A DNA stretch of 64,000 bases from Paenibacillus flagellatus. Lineage in GTDB: Bacteria; Bacillota; Bacilli; Paenibacillales; NBRC-103111. Shown here piece after piece: positions 51,585-59,062 of this stretch (the first letter of the stretch is position 1; every line of letters starts with the position of its first letter). The position numbers were made by a program, and so were the translations under genes. A model generated the notes under the pieces. It ran no database searches. It was not told the origin of the DNA and saw nothing but the letters and a program-made list of their open reading frames with translations. The stretch is taken from the NCBI RefSeq assembly GCF_003217775.1, contig NZ_QJVJ01000013.1, positions 109,678-173,677 on the forward strand, in the 5' to 3' direction.

Positions 51585-53285
51585 ATGGCGCAGCCGGAAA
51601 TCGCAAGCGCGCCGCCGATACCGGCGGCCCTCGGCGCGGCCGGCGCCGGCCGCCCGTTGCGTCCCGAGGAGGCCGTCCGCCGACGGCGGCCGCTCCTGAT
51701 CGGCTTGTTCGCGTTCGTGCTGCTGGCCGAATTCGCGCTCGGGTTTTATTACGCCTACGTCATCGGGTATATGCACTCCGACGCGATGAGCCGGGTCGCC
51801 AACGCCTTCTACGTGCTCTACAGCCGCGACCCGCATCTGGCGGCGATCGGCTTCGTCTGGAATCCGCTCCCCAGCCTGGTCGACATGCTGTTCCTGCTGC
51901 TCTACCCGATCGTGCCCGCCATGGCGTCGGCGGGGCTGGCCGGCATTATCATGAGCTCGCTGTTCGCCGCCGGCACGACCGTCCTGCTCGCGGCCGCGGG
52001 CATCCGGTACCGGCTGGGTACGGCGACGAGCGTGGCGCTCGCGCTGCTGTACAGCTTGAATCCGTTCGTCTTCCTGTTCGGATCGAACGGATTGAGCGAT
52101 GCGCCGTTCAATTTTTTCATCATTTGGTCGGTGCTGTCGTTCATCCGCTGGTTCCACGAGGAGAAGCCGTTCGGGCTCGTCGCGGCCAGCTTTACGCTGG
52201 CGCTCGCGTTCTGGACGCGGTACGAGGCGGTGCCGTTCGGCGTGGCGCTGTTCGGGGGAACGCTGATCGCGACGCTCCTCATTCACCGGCGTGCGAAGGC
52301 GAAGCCGCTCGAGCAGCGCCGATGGGGCTACCAGTCGGTAAGGGCGGAAGGGACGCTCATCCTGCTGCTCGCGCCGGCCGTCTATTCGGGGCTGCTGTGG
52401 GTATGGTGGAATTACCTCATCATGGGCAATCCGCTGTACTTCCTGAACTCGGAATACTCCAACGTAGCGCAGGCGGCGCCGCTCATGGGGGACACCACGT
52501 TCAAGAGCATGGTCGGCAATCCGTGGCTTTCCTTGATCAAGGTGGCCCGGAAGACGGCGTACTATGCGATTCCGCTCGGCGTCATCGTCTTGCTCCGGCT
52601 GCTGTCCCGCCGGCTGCTCCAATGGGATTTCGCCATTCTGTGCCTCATGTTCGTCTCGATCCCGGCGATGCAGTACGTCATGCTGATGAAAGGAACGACG
52701 TTCGCCTGGTTCCGCTACTTCATGTACGTCTTCCCGATTACGGTCGCTTGGCTTCCTTACGAGCTGAGCCAGGCGAGGGGGCGGATCACCGCCCGCGCGC
52801 TCGTCTTCGCGGGGCTGCTCGGCAGTGCGGCTCTCTTGACGTACGCGATGACGAATCCGAAAATCGCGCCGGACGAAAATACGTTTCTGACGCTCGGCAC
52901 GTATTACGACAGCCAAAAGCTCGACCGGTCGATCGCCGATTATTTTGACCGGGAAATGCCGGACGCGACGATCATGATGGATTCCTCGTCGGCGTTCACG
53001 ATCATCGTCAATTCGAAGAAGCCGCAGCGGTACGTCATTACGAGCGACCGGATATTCCGCCAAGCGTTGACGGAGCCGATCGCGCACGGCGTCGACTACA
53101 TTCTCATTCCGAAGCCGATGCCGGAATCCTCGCTCAGCACGATCAACACCACCTACCCGAACCTGTACGAGAAGGGAGCGGTTTGGTGCGAATTTTACAA
53201 AGATTTCGGCGGCGGGAAATGGAGAATGTACAAGGTGACCGGCTTCGCCCGGCCCGACCTGCAGCGGCAAACCGGAAAGGAGTGA
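51585..53285 (+). CDS. GT-C-type multi-spanning glycosyltransferase (PMT/ArnT-like)
   Basis: 566 aa. About eleven transmembrane helices; the first extracellular loop has YMHSDAMSRVANAFYVLYSR with the acidic HSD residues used by GT-C enzymes in place of DxD. The soluble C-terminal part (about 440-566) lies outside. GT-C enzymes use polyprenyl-phosphate sugars, which the GtrB-like enzyme encoded next would supply. The start follows the previous stop by 1 nt with GGGAGG upstream, so the genes are coupled. Confidence 0.8.
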   Translation: MAQPEIASAPPIPAALGAAGAGRPLRPEEAVRRRRPLLIGLFAFVLLAEFALGFYYAYVIGYMHSDAMSRVANAFYVLYSRDPHLAAIGFVWNPLPSLVDMLFLLLYPIVPAMASAGLAGIIMSSLFAAGTTVLLAAAGIRYRLGTATSVALALLYSLNPFVFLFGSNGLSDAPFNFFIIWSVLSFIRWFHEEKPFGLVAASFTLALAFWTRYEAVPFGVALFGGTLIATLLIHRRAKAKPLEQRRWGYQSVRAEGTLILLLAPAVYSGLLWVWWNYLIMGNPLYFLNSEYSNVAQAAPLMGDTTFKSMVGNPWLSLIKVARKTAYYAIPLGVIVLLRLLSRRLLQWDFAILCLMFVSIPAMQYVMLMKGTTFAWFRYFMYVFPITVAWLPYELSQARGRITARALVFAGLLGSAALLTYAMTNPKIAPDENTFLTLGTYYDSQKLDRSIADYFDREMPDATIMMDSSSAFTIIVNSKKPQRYVITSDRIFRQALTEPIAHGVDYILIPKPMPESSLSTINTTYPNLYEKGAVWCEFYKDFGGGKWRMYKVTGFARPDLQRQTGKE

Positions 53286-53291
53286 GCGATT

Positions 53292-54284
53292 ATGCCGGAT
53301 GGAATCGCGAATGTGGAGCTGTCCGTCGTCATCCCCGCCTATAACGAAGAAGCGCAGCTGTCCCGGACGCTGCAGACGGTCGCCTATTACGCGCAGGAAG
53401 CGAGTCCGCGGTACGAGATCATCGTCGTCGACGACGGATCGTCCGACGGGACGTGGGACGTGCTGCTGCAGTGCGCCGGGCGTCTGCCGCGCCTGAAGGC
53501 GCTGCGGCTGAGCCGCAACTTCGGCAAAGAGACGGCGCTGTGCGCCGGTCTCGAGAGCGCCCGCGGCGCCGCCGTCATCGTCATGGACGCCGACCTGCAG
53601 CATCCGCCGGAGCTCATTCCGGAGCTGGTGCGCGTATGGCGGACCGACGCGAAGGCGGATATCGTCGAGGGCGTGAAGCGGATGCGCGGCGACGAACCGT
53701 GGACGAAGCGCATCGGCGCCCGGCTGTTCTACGGGACGCTGACGCGGCTGACCGGCCACCGGTTCGAAGGGGCGACCGACTTCAAGCTGCTGGACCGCAA
53801 GGTAATCGACGCCTGGCGCAGGCTGCCGGAGCGCACGACGTTTTTCCGCGGCATGGTCGTCTGGCTCGGCTTCCGCACCGTCAGCGTCGAATTCGACGTG
53901 CCGCCCCGTTCGGGCGGGCAGACGCGCTGGAGCTTTCTCGGGCTGGCGAAGCTCGCCCTGAACGCGATTATCGCGTACTCCGCTGTGCCGCTGCGCATCG
54001 TCGGCGCGGTCGGGCTGCTGTTTCTGTTCGGGGCGTTCGTGCTGGGCGCGCAGACGCTGTACCGGAAGCTGGCCGGCGATGCCGTAACCGGCTTTACGAC
54101 CGTGATTTTGCTGCTGCTCGTCATCGGCAGCGCGGTCATGATCTCGCTCGGCACGATCGGCGAATACATCGCGGCGATCTACAACGAAGTGAAGGGGCGG
54201 CCGCGGTATTTGATCCGCGAGCAAATCAGCTGCGAAACGGAGGGGAACGAGGTTGCGGCTTTTGTCGGCCGGGCTGCAAAGTAG
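53292..54284 (+). CDS. Polyprenyl-phosphate glycosyltransferase (GtrB/DPM1-like GT2)
   Basis: 330 aa. N-terminal GT2 domain with LSVVIPAYNEEAQLSRTLQT, IIVVDDGSSDGTWDVL, VIVMDADLQHPPELIPELVR and RFEGATDFKLLDRKVIDAW; two C-terminal helices (about 240-300). This is the GtrB/DPM1 pattern: transfers a sugar, probably mannose from GDP-mannose made by ManC, to a lipid phosphate on the cytosolic side. GGAAAGGAG SD. The GtrA gene overlaps its end. Confidence 0.9.
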   Translation: MPDGIANVELSVVIPAYNEEAQLSRTLQTVAYYAQEASPRYEIIVVDDGSSDGTWDVLLQCAGRLPRLKALRLSRNFGKETALCAGLESARGAAVIVMDADLQHPPELIPELVRVWRTDAKADIVEGVKRMRGDEPWTKRIGARLFYGTLTRLTGHRFEGATDFKLLDRKVIDAWRRLPERTTFFRGMVVWLGFRTVSVEFDVPPRSGGQTRWSFLGLAKLALNAIIAYSAVPLRIVGAVGLLFLFGAFVLGAQTLYRKLAGDAVTGFTTVILLLLVIGSAVMISLGTIGEYIAAIYNEVKGRPRYLIREQISCETEGNEVAAFVGRAAK

Positions 54285-54711
54285 GCTGTTGAAATACGGG
54301 CTCGTCGGACTGCTCGGGACGTTCGTTCATTTCGTCGCGCTGATCGCGCTCGTCGAGGGGGCGGGCGTGCGGCCGACGTATGCTTCGGCCGCCGGCTTCG
54401 TCTTGACGGTGATCGTCCAGTACGGCCTGAACCGAAGGTGGACGTTCCGGTCGAATGCGCGCCGGTCTCCCGAGTTTTTGCGTTACGCCGCCGTATCGGT
54501 GTCCGGGCTTCTGCTGAACGGCGGGATCATGTATGCTTGCGTGGACGTGCTCGGCGCGCACTATATCGTCGGTCAGCTGCTCGTCACCGTCGTTATCCCG
54601 CTGTCGAACTACGCGCTGAACCGGGTGTGGACGTTTCGCGAGCCGACGGAAGGCGGGCGGGCCGCGGTCGCGGCAAACGCCCCGCACGAGCGCGGGGCGG
54701 CGGGACGGTAA
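54253..54711 (+). CDS. GtrA-family flippase-like membrane protein
   Basis: 152 aa, four transmembrane helices; LLKYGLVGLLGTFVHFVALI, VLTVIVQYGLNRRWTF and SNYALNRVWTFRE are GtrA signature blocks. The family is thought to move polyprenyl-phosphate sugars across the membrane. TTG start at 54253 follows GGAGGGG by 8 nt and overlaps the GtrB-like gene by 32 nt. Last gene of the cluster, followed by a strong terminator. Confidence 0.88.
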   Translation: MRLLSAGLQSRLLKYGLVGLLGTFVHFVALIALVEGAGVRPTYASAAGFVLTVIVQYGLNRRWTFRSNARRSPEFLRYAAVSVSGLLLNGGIMYACVDVLGAHYIVGQLLVTVVIPLSNYALNRVWTFREPTEGGRAAVAANAPHERGAAGR

Positions 54712-54730
54712 CGGGCCGCGAGGCGGGCAT

Positions 54731-54765
54731 AACAAAACGACCGCCCGGATCGCGGTCGTTTTGTT
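54731..54765 (+). terminator. Terminator of the mannose glycosylation operon
   Basis: AACAAAACGACCGC / GCGGTCGTTTTGTT perfect 14-bp stem with T tract within. A second weaker hairpin (GACC...GGTC, 54779-54801) followed by TTTTTTT lies just behind it. Confidence 0.88.
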
Positions 54766-54835
54766 ATGGGAACAGGCCGACCGGGCTTTCTCCGGCTGGT
54801 CTTTTTTTATTGCAGGCTAACGCGAAGCGCCGCTC

Positions 54836-56593
54836 TCACTCCAGCTCGCGGTTCCACAGCCGGCGCATTTCCTCGCTCCGCTCCAGCAGCTCCTCGAGCG
54901 TTCCTTCCGCTTCGAGCCGCCCGTCCTTCAGGACGAGGATGCGGTCCGCATGAGCGAGCGCCGCCTTCCGGTGCGAGACGACGAGGCAGGTGGCGGCGCG
55001 GCGCTCGAACAGCCGCTCCCACAGCCGGCGCTCGGTCTCGACGTCGAGCGCGCTCGACAGGTCGTCGAAGACGAGCAGCTCGGCTTCGCGCACGAACATG
55101 CGGGCGGCGGCGGTGCGCTGGGCTTGGCCGCCGGACAGCTTCACGCCTCGCGGGCCGATGACGGTGTCGAGCCCGGCCGGAAGCCCGGCGATATCCGTCT
55201 CGAGCACGGCGGCGCGGATGGCCGCGTCGAGCTTCGCCGGATCGTCGGCCGCGCCGAGCAGGATGTTGCGCTTCAGCGTGTCGCTGTACAGCCGCGGCAC
55301 CTGCGACGTGTACGCGCTGCGCGGCGGCACGAAGAAGCGGGCCGGGTCGCCGACCGATCGACCGTTCCAACGGATGTCGCCGCCGTCCTTCGGCAATAGC
55401 CCGAGCAGCGTCCGCACGAGCGTCGTCTTGCCGGAGCCGATCCGGCCCGTGACGACGGTGAACGAGTGGCGGGGCAGCCGCAGGTCGATCCCCTCGATGC
55501 CGCGGCCCGTCTCGGGGTACCGGTATGTCAGGGCCGTCGCTTCCAGCAGGTGCAGCTCGTCCTCCGCCGTCTTCGCGGGAATGACCGGCTCGGGCAGCGG
55601 TCCGCGCAGACGAAGCGGATGCGGCTCGACGAGACGGTCCGGCGGGGCGTCCTGCAGCAAGCTTTCCATGCGCTGCTTGGCCACCTCGGTCTGCTTGAAG
55701 TACGTCAAAAATTTGCCGAAGTTTTGGATAAACTGCGTGACGAACGTCAAGTAATAGACGAACAGCGCGAAGTCGCCCACGGTGAAGCTGCCGCTCCGCA
55801 TCGCTTGAGCCCCGAGCAGCAATATAAGCCCGGTGCCGAGATTGACGGCGTTGGAGAAGACGGAGTCGAGCGTCTGGTTGAGCAATTTGTCCTTCAGCAC
55901 CGCGCTGCGGCGTTGGTCGCCGAGCGCCTTGAACCGGTCGATGACGCGGCTTTCCGCGCCGGCGACCTGGATCGCCTGGACGGCGCCGAACATTTCGCTG
56001 ATCGCCTCCGTCACCTGCCCGGTCGCTTCGCGGCTGGCCGCCCGAACCTTTTGCAGCAGCGAGGTCGACAGCTGGGCCGCCGTCACGACGAGCACGAGCG
56101 GCACGAAGACGAGCAGCGTCAGCTGCATATCGATGCGCACGAGGATGAAAAACGAGACGACGGCGAACACGGTCATGCCGAACGCGTCGACGGACCAGCT
56201 GATCGCCTCCTCCGTCTGCTCGACGTCGTCGCGGAAGTTGCTGATCGCCTCGCCCGGCGATACCGGAATCGCCTTCGCTCCCGGCTCGTTCAATATATGA
56301 TGCAGCATGTTGCGCCGCAGCAGGCCGCCGATGCGCATCCGGAAGTTGACGTCGGTGATGAAGCCGGCGACGATCAAGCCGGAGCGGGCGGCGGCGGTGC
56401 CGAGCAGCAGCGCGATAATCGCCCATAAGCCGAGCTTCGCGGCCGCCGAGTCGGACAAGGCGTCGAAGAACGCTTTCGTCAGCAGGCCGGGTGCGATCGG
56501 GGCCAAATAAATGAGTGTCCACATCGCCGCATTGGCCGTATACAGAAGCGGCCGGTACTTGACAAGCCGCCACAGCAGTTGAAACGTCGTCAT
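54836..56593 (-). CDS. Heterodimeric ABC exporter, subunit with degenerate ATP site
   Basis: 585 aa half-transporter: six helices (about 1-320) and an ATPase domain. Walker A TGRIGSGKTT, signature LSGGQAQRTAAARM (intact), Walker B LLVFDDLSSALD with Asp where the catalytic Glu should be, switch His in VVSHRKAAL. The lost Glu marks the non-hydrolysing site of an asymmetric exporter of the BmrCD/TM287-288 kind. ATG overlaps the stop of the partner gene by 4 nt, GGAGG upstream. Substrates of such exporters include drugs, lipids and peptides; none is indicated here. Confidence 0.92.
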   Translation of the reverse strand: MTTFQLLWRLVKYRPLLYTANAAMWTLIYLAPIAPGLLTKAFFDALSDSAAAKLGLWAIIALLLGTAAARSGLIVAGFITDVNFRMRIGGLLRRNMLHHILNEPGAKAIPVSPGEAISNFRDDVEQTEEAISWSVDAFGMTVFAVVSFFILVRIDMQLTLLVFVPLVLVVTAAQLSTSLLQKVRAASREATGQVTEAISEMFGAVQAIQVAGAESRVIDRFKALGDQRRSAVLKDKLLNQTLDSVFSNAVNLGTGLILLLGAQAMRSGSFTVGDFALFVYYLTFVTQFIQNFGKFLTYFKQTEVAKQRMESLLQDAPPDRLVEPHPLRLRGPLPEPVIPAKTAEDELHLLEATALTYRYPETGRGIEGIDLRLPRHSFTVVTGRIGSGKTTLVRTLLGLLPKDGGDIRWNGRSVGDPARFFVPPRSAYTSQVPRLYSDTLKRNILLGAADDPAKLDAAIRAAVLETDIAGLPAGLDTVIGPRGVKLSGGQAQRTAAARMFVREAELLVFDDLSSALDVETERRLWERLFERRAATCLVVSHRKAALAHADRILVLKDGRLEAEGTLEELLERSEEMRRLWNRELE

Positions 56594-58344
56594 GCGAGCA
56601 CCTCCTCCATGCCCGCCTCGAGCATGCGGCTGAAGCGGGAATCCGGGTCGGCGGCGAGCGCCTCCCGGTCGCCGAACTCGGCGATCCGTCCGCCGTCCAG
56701 AATGAGAATGCGGTCGGCGCGCTGCACGGTGGCGAGACGGTGGGCGATGATGATGCACGTCCGCTCGCGCAGCAGCTTCGTGACGGCCGCCTCGAGCCGC
56801 TGCTCGGTGGCGGGATCGAGCCGGGACGACGCCTCGTCCAGCAGGACGAGACCCGGATCGGACAAGAAGACGCGGGCGAACGCCAGCAGCTGCGCTTCGC
56901 CGGCCGACAGTCCGCCGCCGCCCGATTCGAGCGTCGTATTCAAGCCGTGCGGGAGCGAGCGGAGCCAGTCGTCCAGACCGAGCTCGCTCAGCACCTCGGC
57001 GATCCGTTCGTCGGGAATCGATTCGTCGTAAAACGTCAAATTGTCGCGCACCGTTCCTTGGAAAATTTCAATGTTTTGCGTCACGAGGCCGACGCGTCCG
57101 CGCAGCTCCGACAGCTTGGCGTCGCGAATCGGCACGCCGCCGAGACGAATTTCGCCTTCCTGCGGATCATAGAAGCGGAGCAGCAGCCGGGCGAGCGTAG
57201 TCTTGCCGCTGCCGGTCCTTCCGAGCAGGCCGAGCGTCCGGCCGTGCTCCAGCTCGAAGTCGATCCCGTCGAGCGTCGCCTTGCCTTCCTCGTACGAGAA
57301 CGAGACGCCGTCGAACACGACCGAGAGCGGGCCTCGTGGAAGCGGCGTGCCGGCCCCGTCGCGGATCGCCGGCTCCGTATCGAGCAGCTGGCGGATGCGG
57401 ACGATGCTGGCGTCGGCCTTTTGCAAATCTTCCATTTGCGTACGGATCTTCTCGATCGGCTTCGCCATCAGCTCGGTATAATAAAAGATCATATAGACGG
57501 TGCCGATCGAGATCGCCCCCTTCTTCCACAAGTAGGCGCACAGGGCGAAGGCGATCGCGTTGCCGATCGCGAACACGACGAGCGTCGCGATCCACATGGA
57601 CGCCCAGCCGAGAAAGGCGCGGGTGCGGATCGGCAGCCAGACGCGGAGCAGCGAATGAAATTTGTGCATGACGAAGCCGGTCGCGCCGTTCGCCCGCGTA
57701 TCTTCGGTCCCTTCCAGATGCTCGCCGAGAAAGCCGTAGAAATCGGCGCTCATTTGCCGAAGCTTGCCCCAATAAGGGATGGCGTACTTGCGGATATACT
57801 GGATGGCGTACACGGCGAATACGACGAATACCGTCATGCCGGCGCCGACGATCCAGCCTTCGCGGAACAGCAGCGCGAGGATGCCGACGACGAGGAGCAG
57901 GTTGCTGAGCAGCGTAATGACGAAGTTGGAGAAAAAGTTGGCCAGCGCGTTGATGTCGCCGTCCACCCGCTCGATGATCGAGCCGGTCGTATGCGATTTG
58001 TGAAACGACATGTCGAGCCGCAGGCAGTGCTCGGCCACGTCGCCGCGCAGCTTGTTCGTGGCGATCCAGCCGACGTTTTCGCCGATGTATGCGGCGACGA
58101 CGGCGACGACCTGCTGCAGCAGCGAGACGCCGATGAACAAGGCGGCGGCGATCCATAAGGCGCGGTCCGAGTCCGCCCCCTGCGCCGAATCGATGAAGTA
58201 GCGGATCAGCTGCGGATTGACGAGCTGCATGACGAGACCGGCGGCAAGCAGGACGCCGAGCCAGACGATCGAAGACCGCTGCGAGCGCAAGTACCGCCGC
58301 AGCAGTCCGACGTATTGGCGCAGCGGAATTTTGAAGGCGGGCAT
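56590..58344 (-). CDS. Heterodimeric ABC exporter, subunit with consensus ATP site
   Basis: 584 aa. Six helices and an ATPase with Walker A LGRTGSGKTTLARLLL, signature LSAGEAQLLAFARV (degenerate; LSGGQ expected), Walker B LVLLDEASSRLD with catalytic Glu, and IIAHRLATV. Its intact Walker B pairs with the intact signature of the partner; its degenerate signature pairs with the partner's Asp site, exactly as expected for a heterodimer. First gene of the operon, promoter at 58405-58433, divergent from an ArsR-type regulator. Confidence 0.92.
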   Translation of the reverse strand: MPAFKIPLRQYVGLLRRYLRSQRSSIVWLGVLLAAGLVMQLVNPQLIRYFIDSAQGADSDRALWIAAALFIGVSLLQQVVAVVAAYIGENVGWIATNKLRGDVAEHCLRLDMSFHKSHTTGSIIERVDGDINALANFFSNFVITLLSNLLLVVGILALLFREGWIVGAGMTVFVVFAVYAIQYIRKYAIPYWGKLRQMSADFYGFLGEHLEGTEDTRANGATGFVMHKFHSLLRVWLPIRTRAFLGWASMWIATLVVFAIGNAIAFALCAYLWKKGAISIGTVYMIFYYTELMAKPIEKIRTQMEDLQKADASIVRIRQLLDTEPAIRDGAGTPLPRGPLSVVFDGVSFSYEEGKATLDGIDFELEHGRTLGLLGRTGSGKTTLARLLLRFYDPQEGEIRLGGVPIRDAKLSELRGRVGLVTQNIEIFQGTVRDNLTFYDESIPDERIAEVLSELGLDDWLRSLPHGLNTTLESGGGGLSAGEAQLLAFARVFLSDPGLVLLDEASSRLDPATEQRLEAAVTKLLRERTCIIIAHRLATVQRADRILILDGGRIAEFGDREALAADPDSRFSRMLEAGMEEVLA

Positions 58345-58404
58345 GAAGACGCTGTTCTCCTTTCCATTCCGGGCGTTGTCCGGCTAGCGGAGCCGTGTTC
58401 ATAT

Positions 58405-58433
58405 ACTGTAGAAGATTGCGGGAGGGGAGTCAA
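58405..58433 (-). promoter_or_regulatory. Promoter of the ABC exporter operon
   Basis: On the minus strand TTGACT, 17-bp spacer, TACAGT. Confidence 0.7.
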
Positions 58434-58548
58434 CCGGTTTTTCGCGCCGGCCGTACGGACGGTCCCGGGGGCCGGCGGCATGGCGGCCGACCGTTCCGCG
58501 GAGCGGCCTTTGCGGGGAGGTTCCGTGGAATATGGGGGCGCATCGTAG

Positions 58549-58554
58549 TATAAT
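58549..58554 (+). promoter_or_regulatory. -10 element of the ArsR-type gene, probably leaderless
   Basis: TATAAT ends 7 bp before ATG 58562, so transcription would begin at or next to the start codon. The -35 region is poor. Confidence 0.5.
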
Positions 58555-58561
58555 GACAACC

Positions 58562-58918
58562 ATGAGAACTTTATTTCACCCTCAAATGAAGGATGTTCAG
58601 CTGTCGACCGTTTTCTATGCGCTCAGCGACCCCGTCAGGCTCGGTATCGTCGCCCGCCTCGGCCGGGAGAACGAGCTGAGCTGCGGCGGCTTCGGGGGCG
58701 ATTCGCCCAAATCGACGATGTCGCATCATTTCAAGGTGCTGCGGGAGTCCGGCGTCATCCGGACGCGAATCGAAGGGACGCAGCGGTTCATCTCGCTCCG
58801 CCACGAGGAGCTGGAGAAGCGGTTCCCCGGACTGCTCCGGGCGGTGCTGGCGAATGCCGAGCCTTCGGACCCGTGCATGGACCTGAGCCCGTCTTCGCCT
58901 TCGCCGCCTCAGCCGTAA
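58562..58918 (+). CDS. ArsR-family winged-helix regulator
   Basis: 118 aa. LSTVFYALSDPVRLGIVARL, STMSHHFKVLRESGVIRTRI and GTQRFISLRHEELEKRFPGL make a complete ArsR HTH. An insert CGGFGGDSP precedes the recognition helix, and a Ser/Pro-rich tail ends the protein. No metal-binding Cys pair of the ArsR/SmtB type is evident. ATG 58562 fits family starts and suggests a leaderless mRNA; ATG 58532 with GGGGAGG 11 nt upstream is the alternative and would add ten residues. Divergent from the ABC exporter, which it may repress. Confidence 0.85.
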   Translation: MRTLFHPQMKDVQLSTVFYALSDPVRLGIVARLGRENELSCGGFGGDSPKSTMSHHFKVLRESGVIRTRIEGTQRFISLRHEELEKRFPGLLRAVLANAEPSDPCMDLSPSSPSPPQP

Positions 58919-58950
58919 GCCGACTTCCCGACAGGGAAATCGGCTTTTTT
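58917..58950 (+). terminator. Terminator of the ArsR-type gene
   Basis: AAGCCGA / TCGGCTT stem extended by TTCCC/GGGAA, followed by TTTT; begins inside the stop codon. Confidence 0.85.
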
Positions 58951-58975
58951 CGTTTCGTTCCCCTTGTCTCGATCG

Positions 58976-58982
58976 TGTCGAA
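58976..58982 (+). promoter_or_regulatory. Spo0A-like box upstream of the GGDEF-EAL gene
   Basis: TGTCGAA followed by AAA matches the 7-bp core of the 0A box; it lies about 45 bp before a TATGAT -10-like element (59021). Confidence 0.4.
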
Positions 58983-59002
58983 AAATGCAAAAATATGGTG
59001 AA

Positions 59003-59036
59003 TTGTGGCGAAAAAGATGATATGATAAAGCCACAA
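59003..59036. other. Inverted repeat TTGTGGC / GCCACAA around the putative -10
   Basis: Perfect 7-bp arms 20 bp apart flank TATGAT at 59021-59026. It may be an operator or an mRNA hairpin before the GGDEF-EAL gene. Confidence 0.45.
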
Positions 59037-59062
59037 CTTTAGCAACTATCGGAGATATGCCT

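Noticed and set aside
49256..51586. Very long minus-strand frame opposite the MshEN-GT2 synthase
   Set aside because: Composition is that of antisense GC-rich DNA, with no start signals; the plus strand has clear motifs throughout.
47681..54711. Teichoic-acid or capsule (Wzx/Wzy) locus
   Set aside because: No Wzx/Wzy, TagO/TagA or phosphotransfer genes are present; the genes fit a synthase plus lipid-linked mannose branch.
59003..59036. c-di-GMP riboswitch before the GGDEF-EAL gene
   Set aside because: The leader after the -10 is only about 30 nt, too short for a GEMM riboswitch; only a simple inverted repeat is present.
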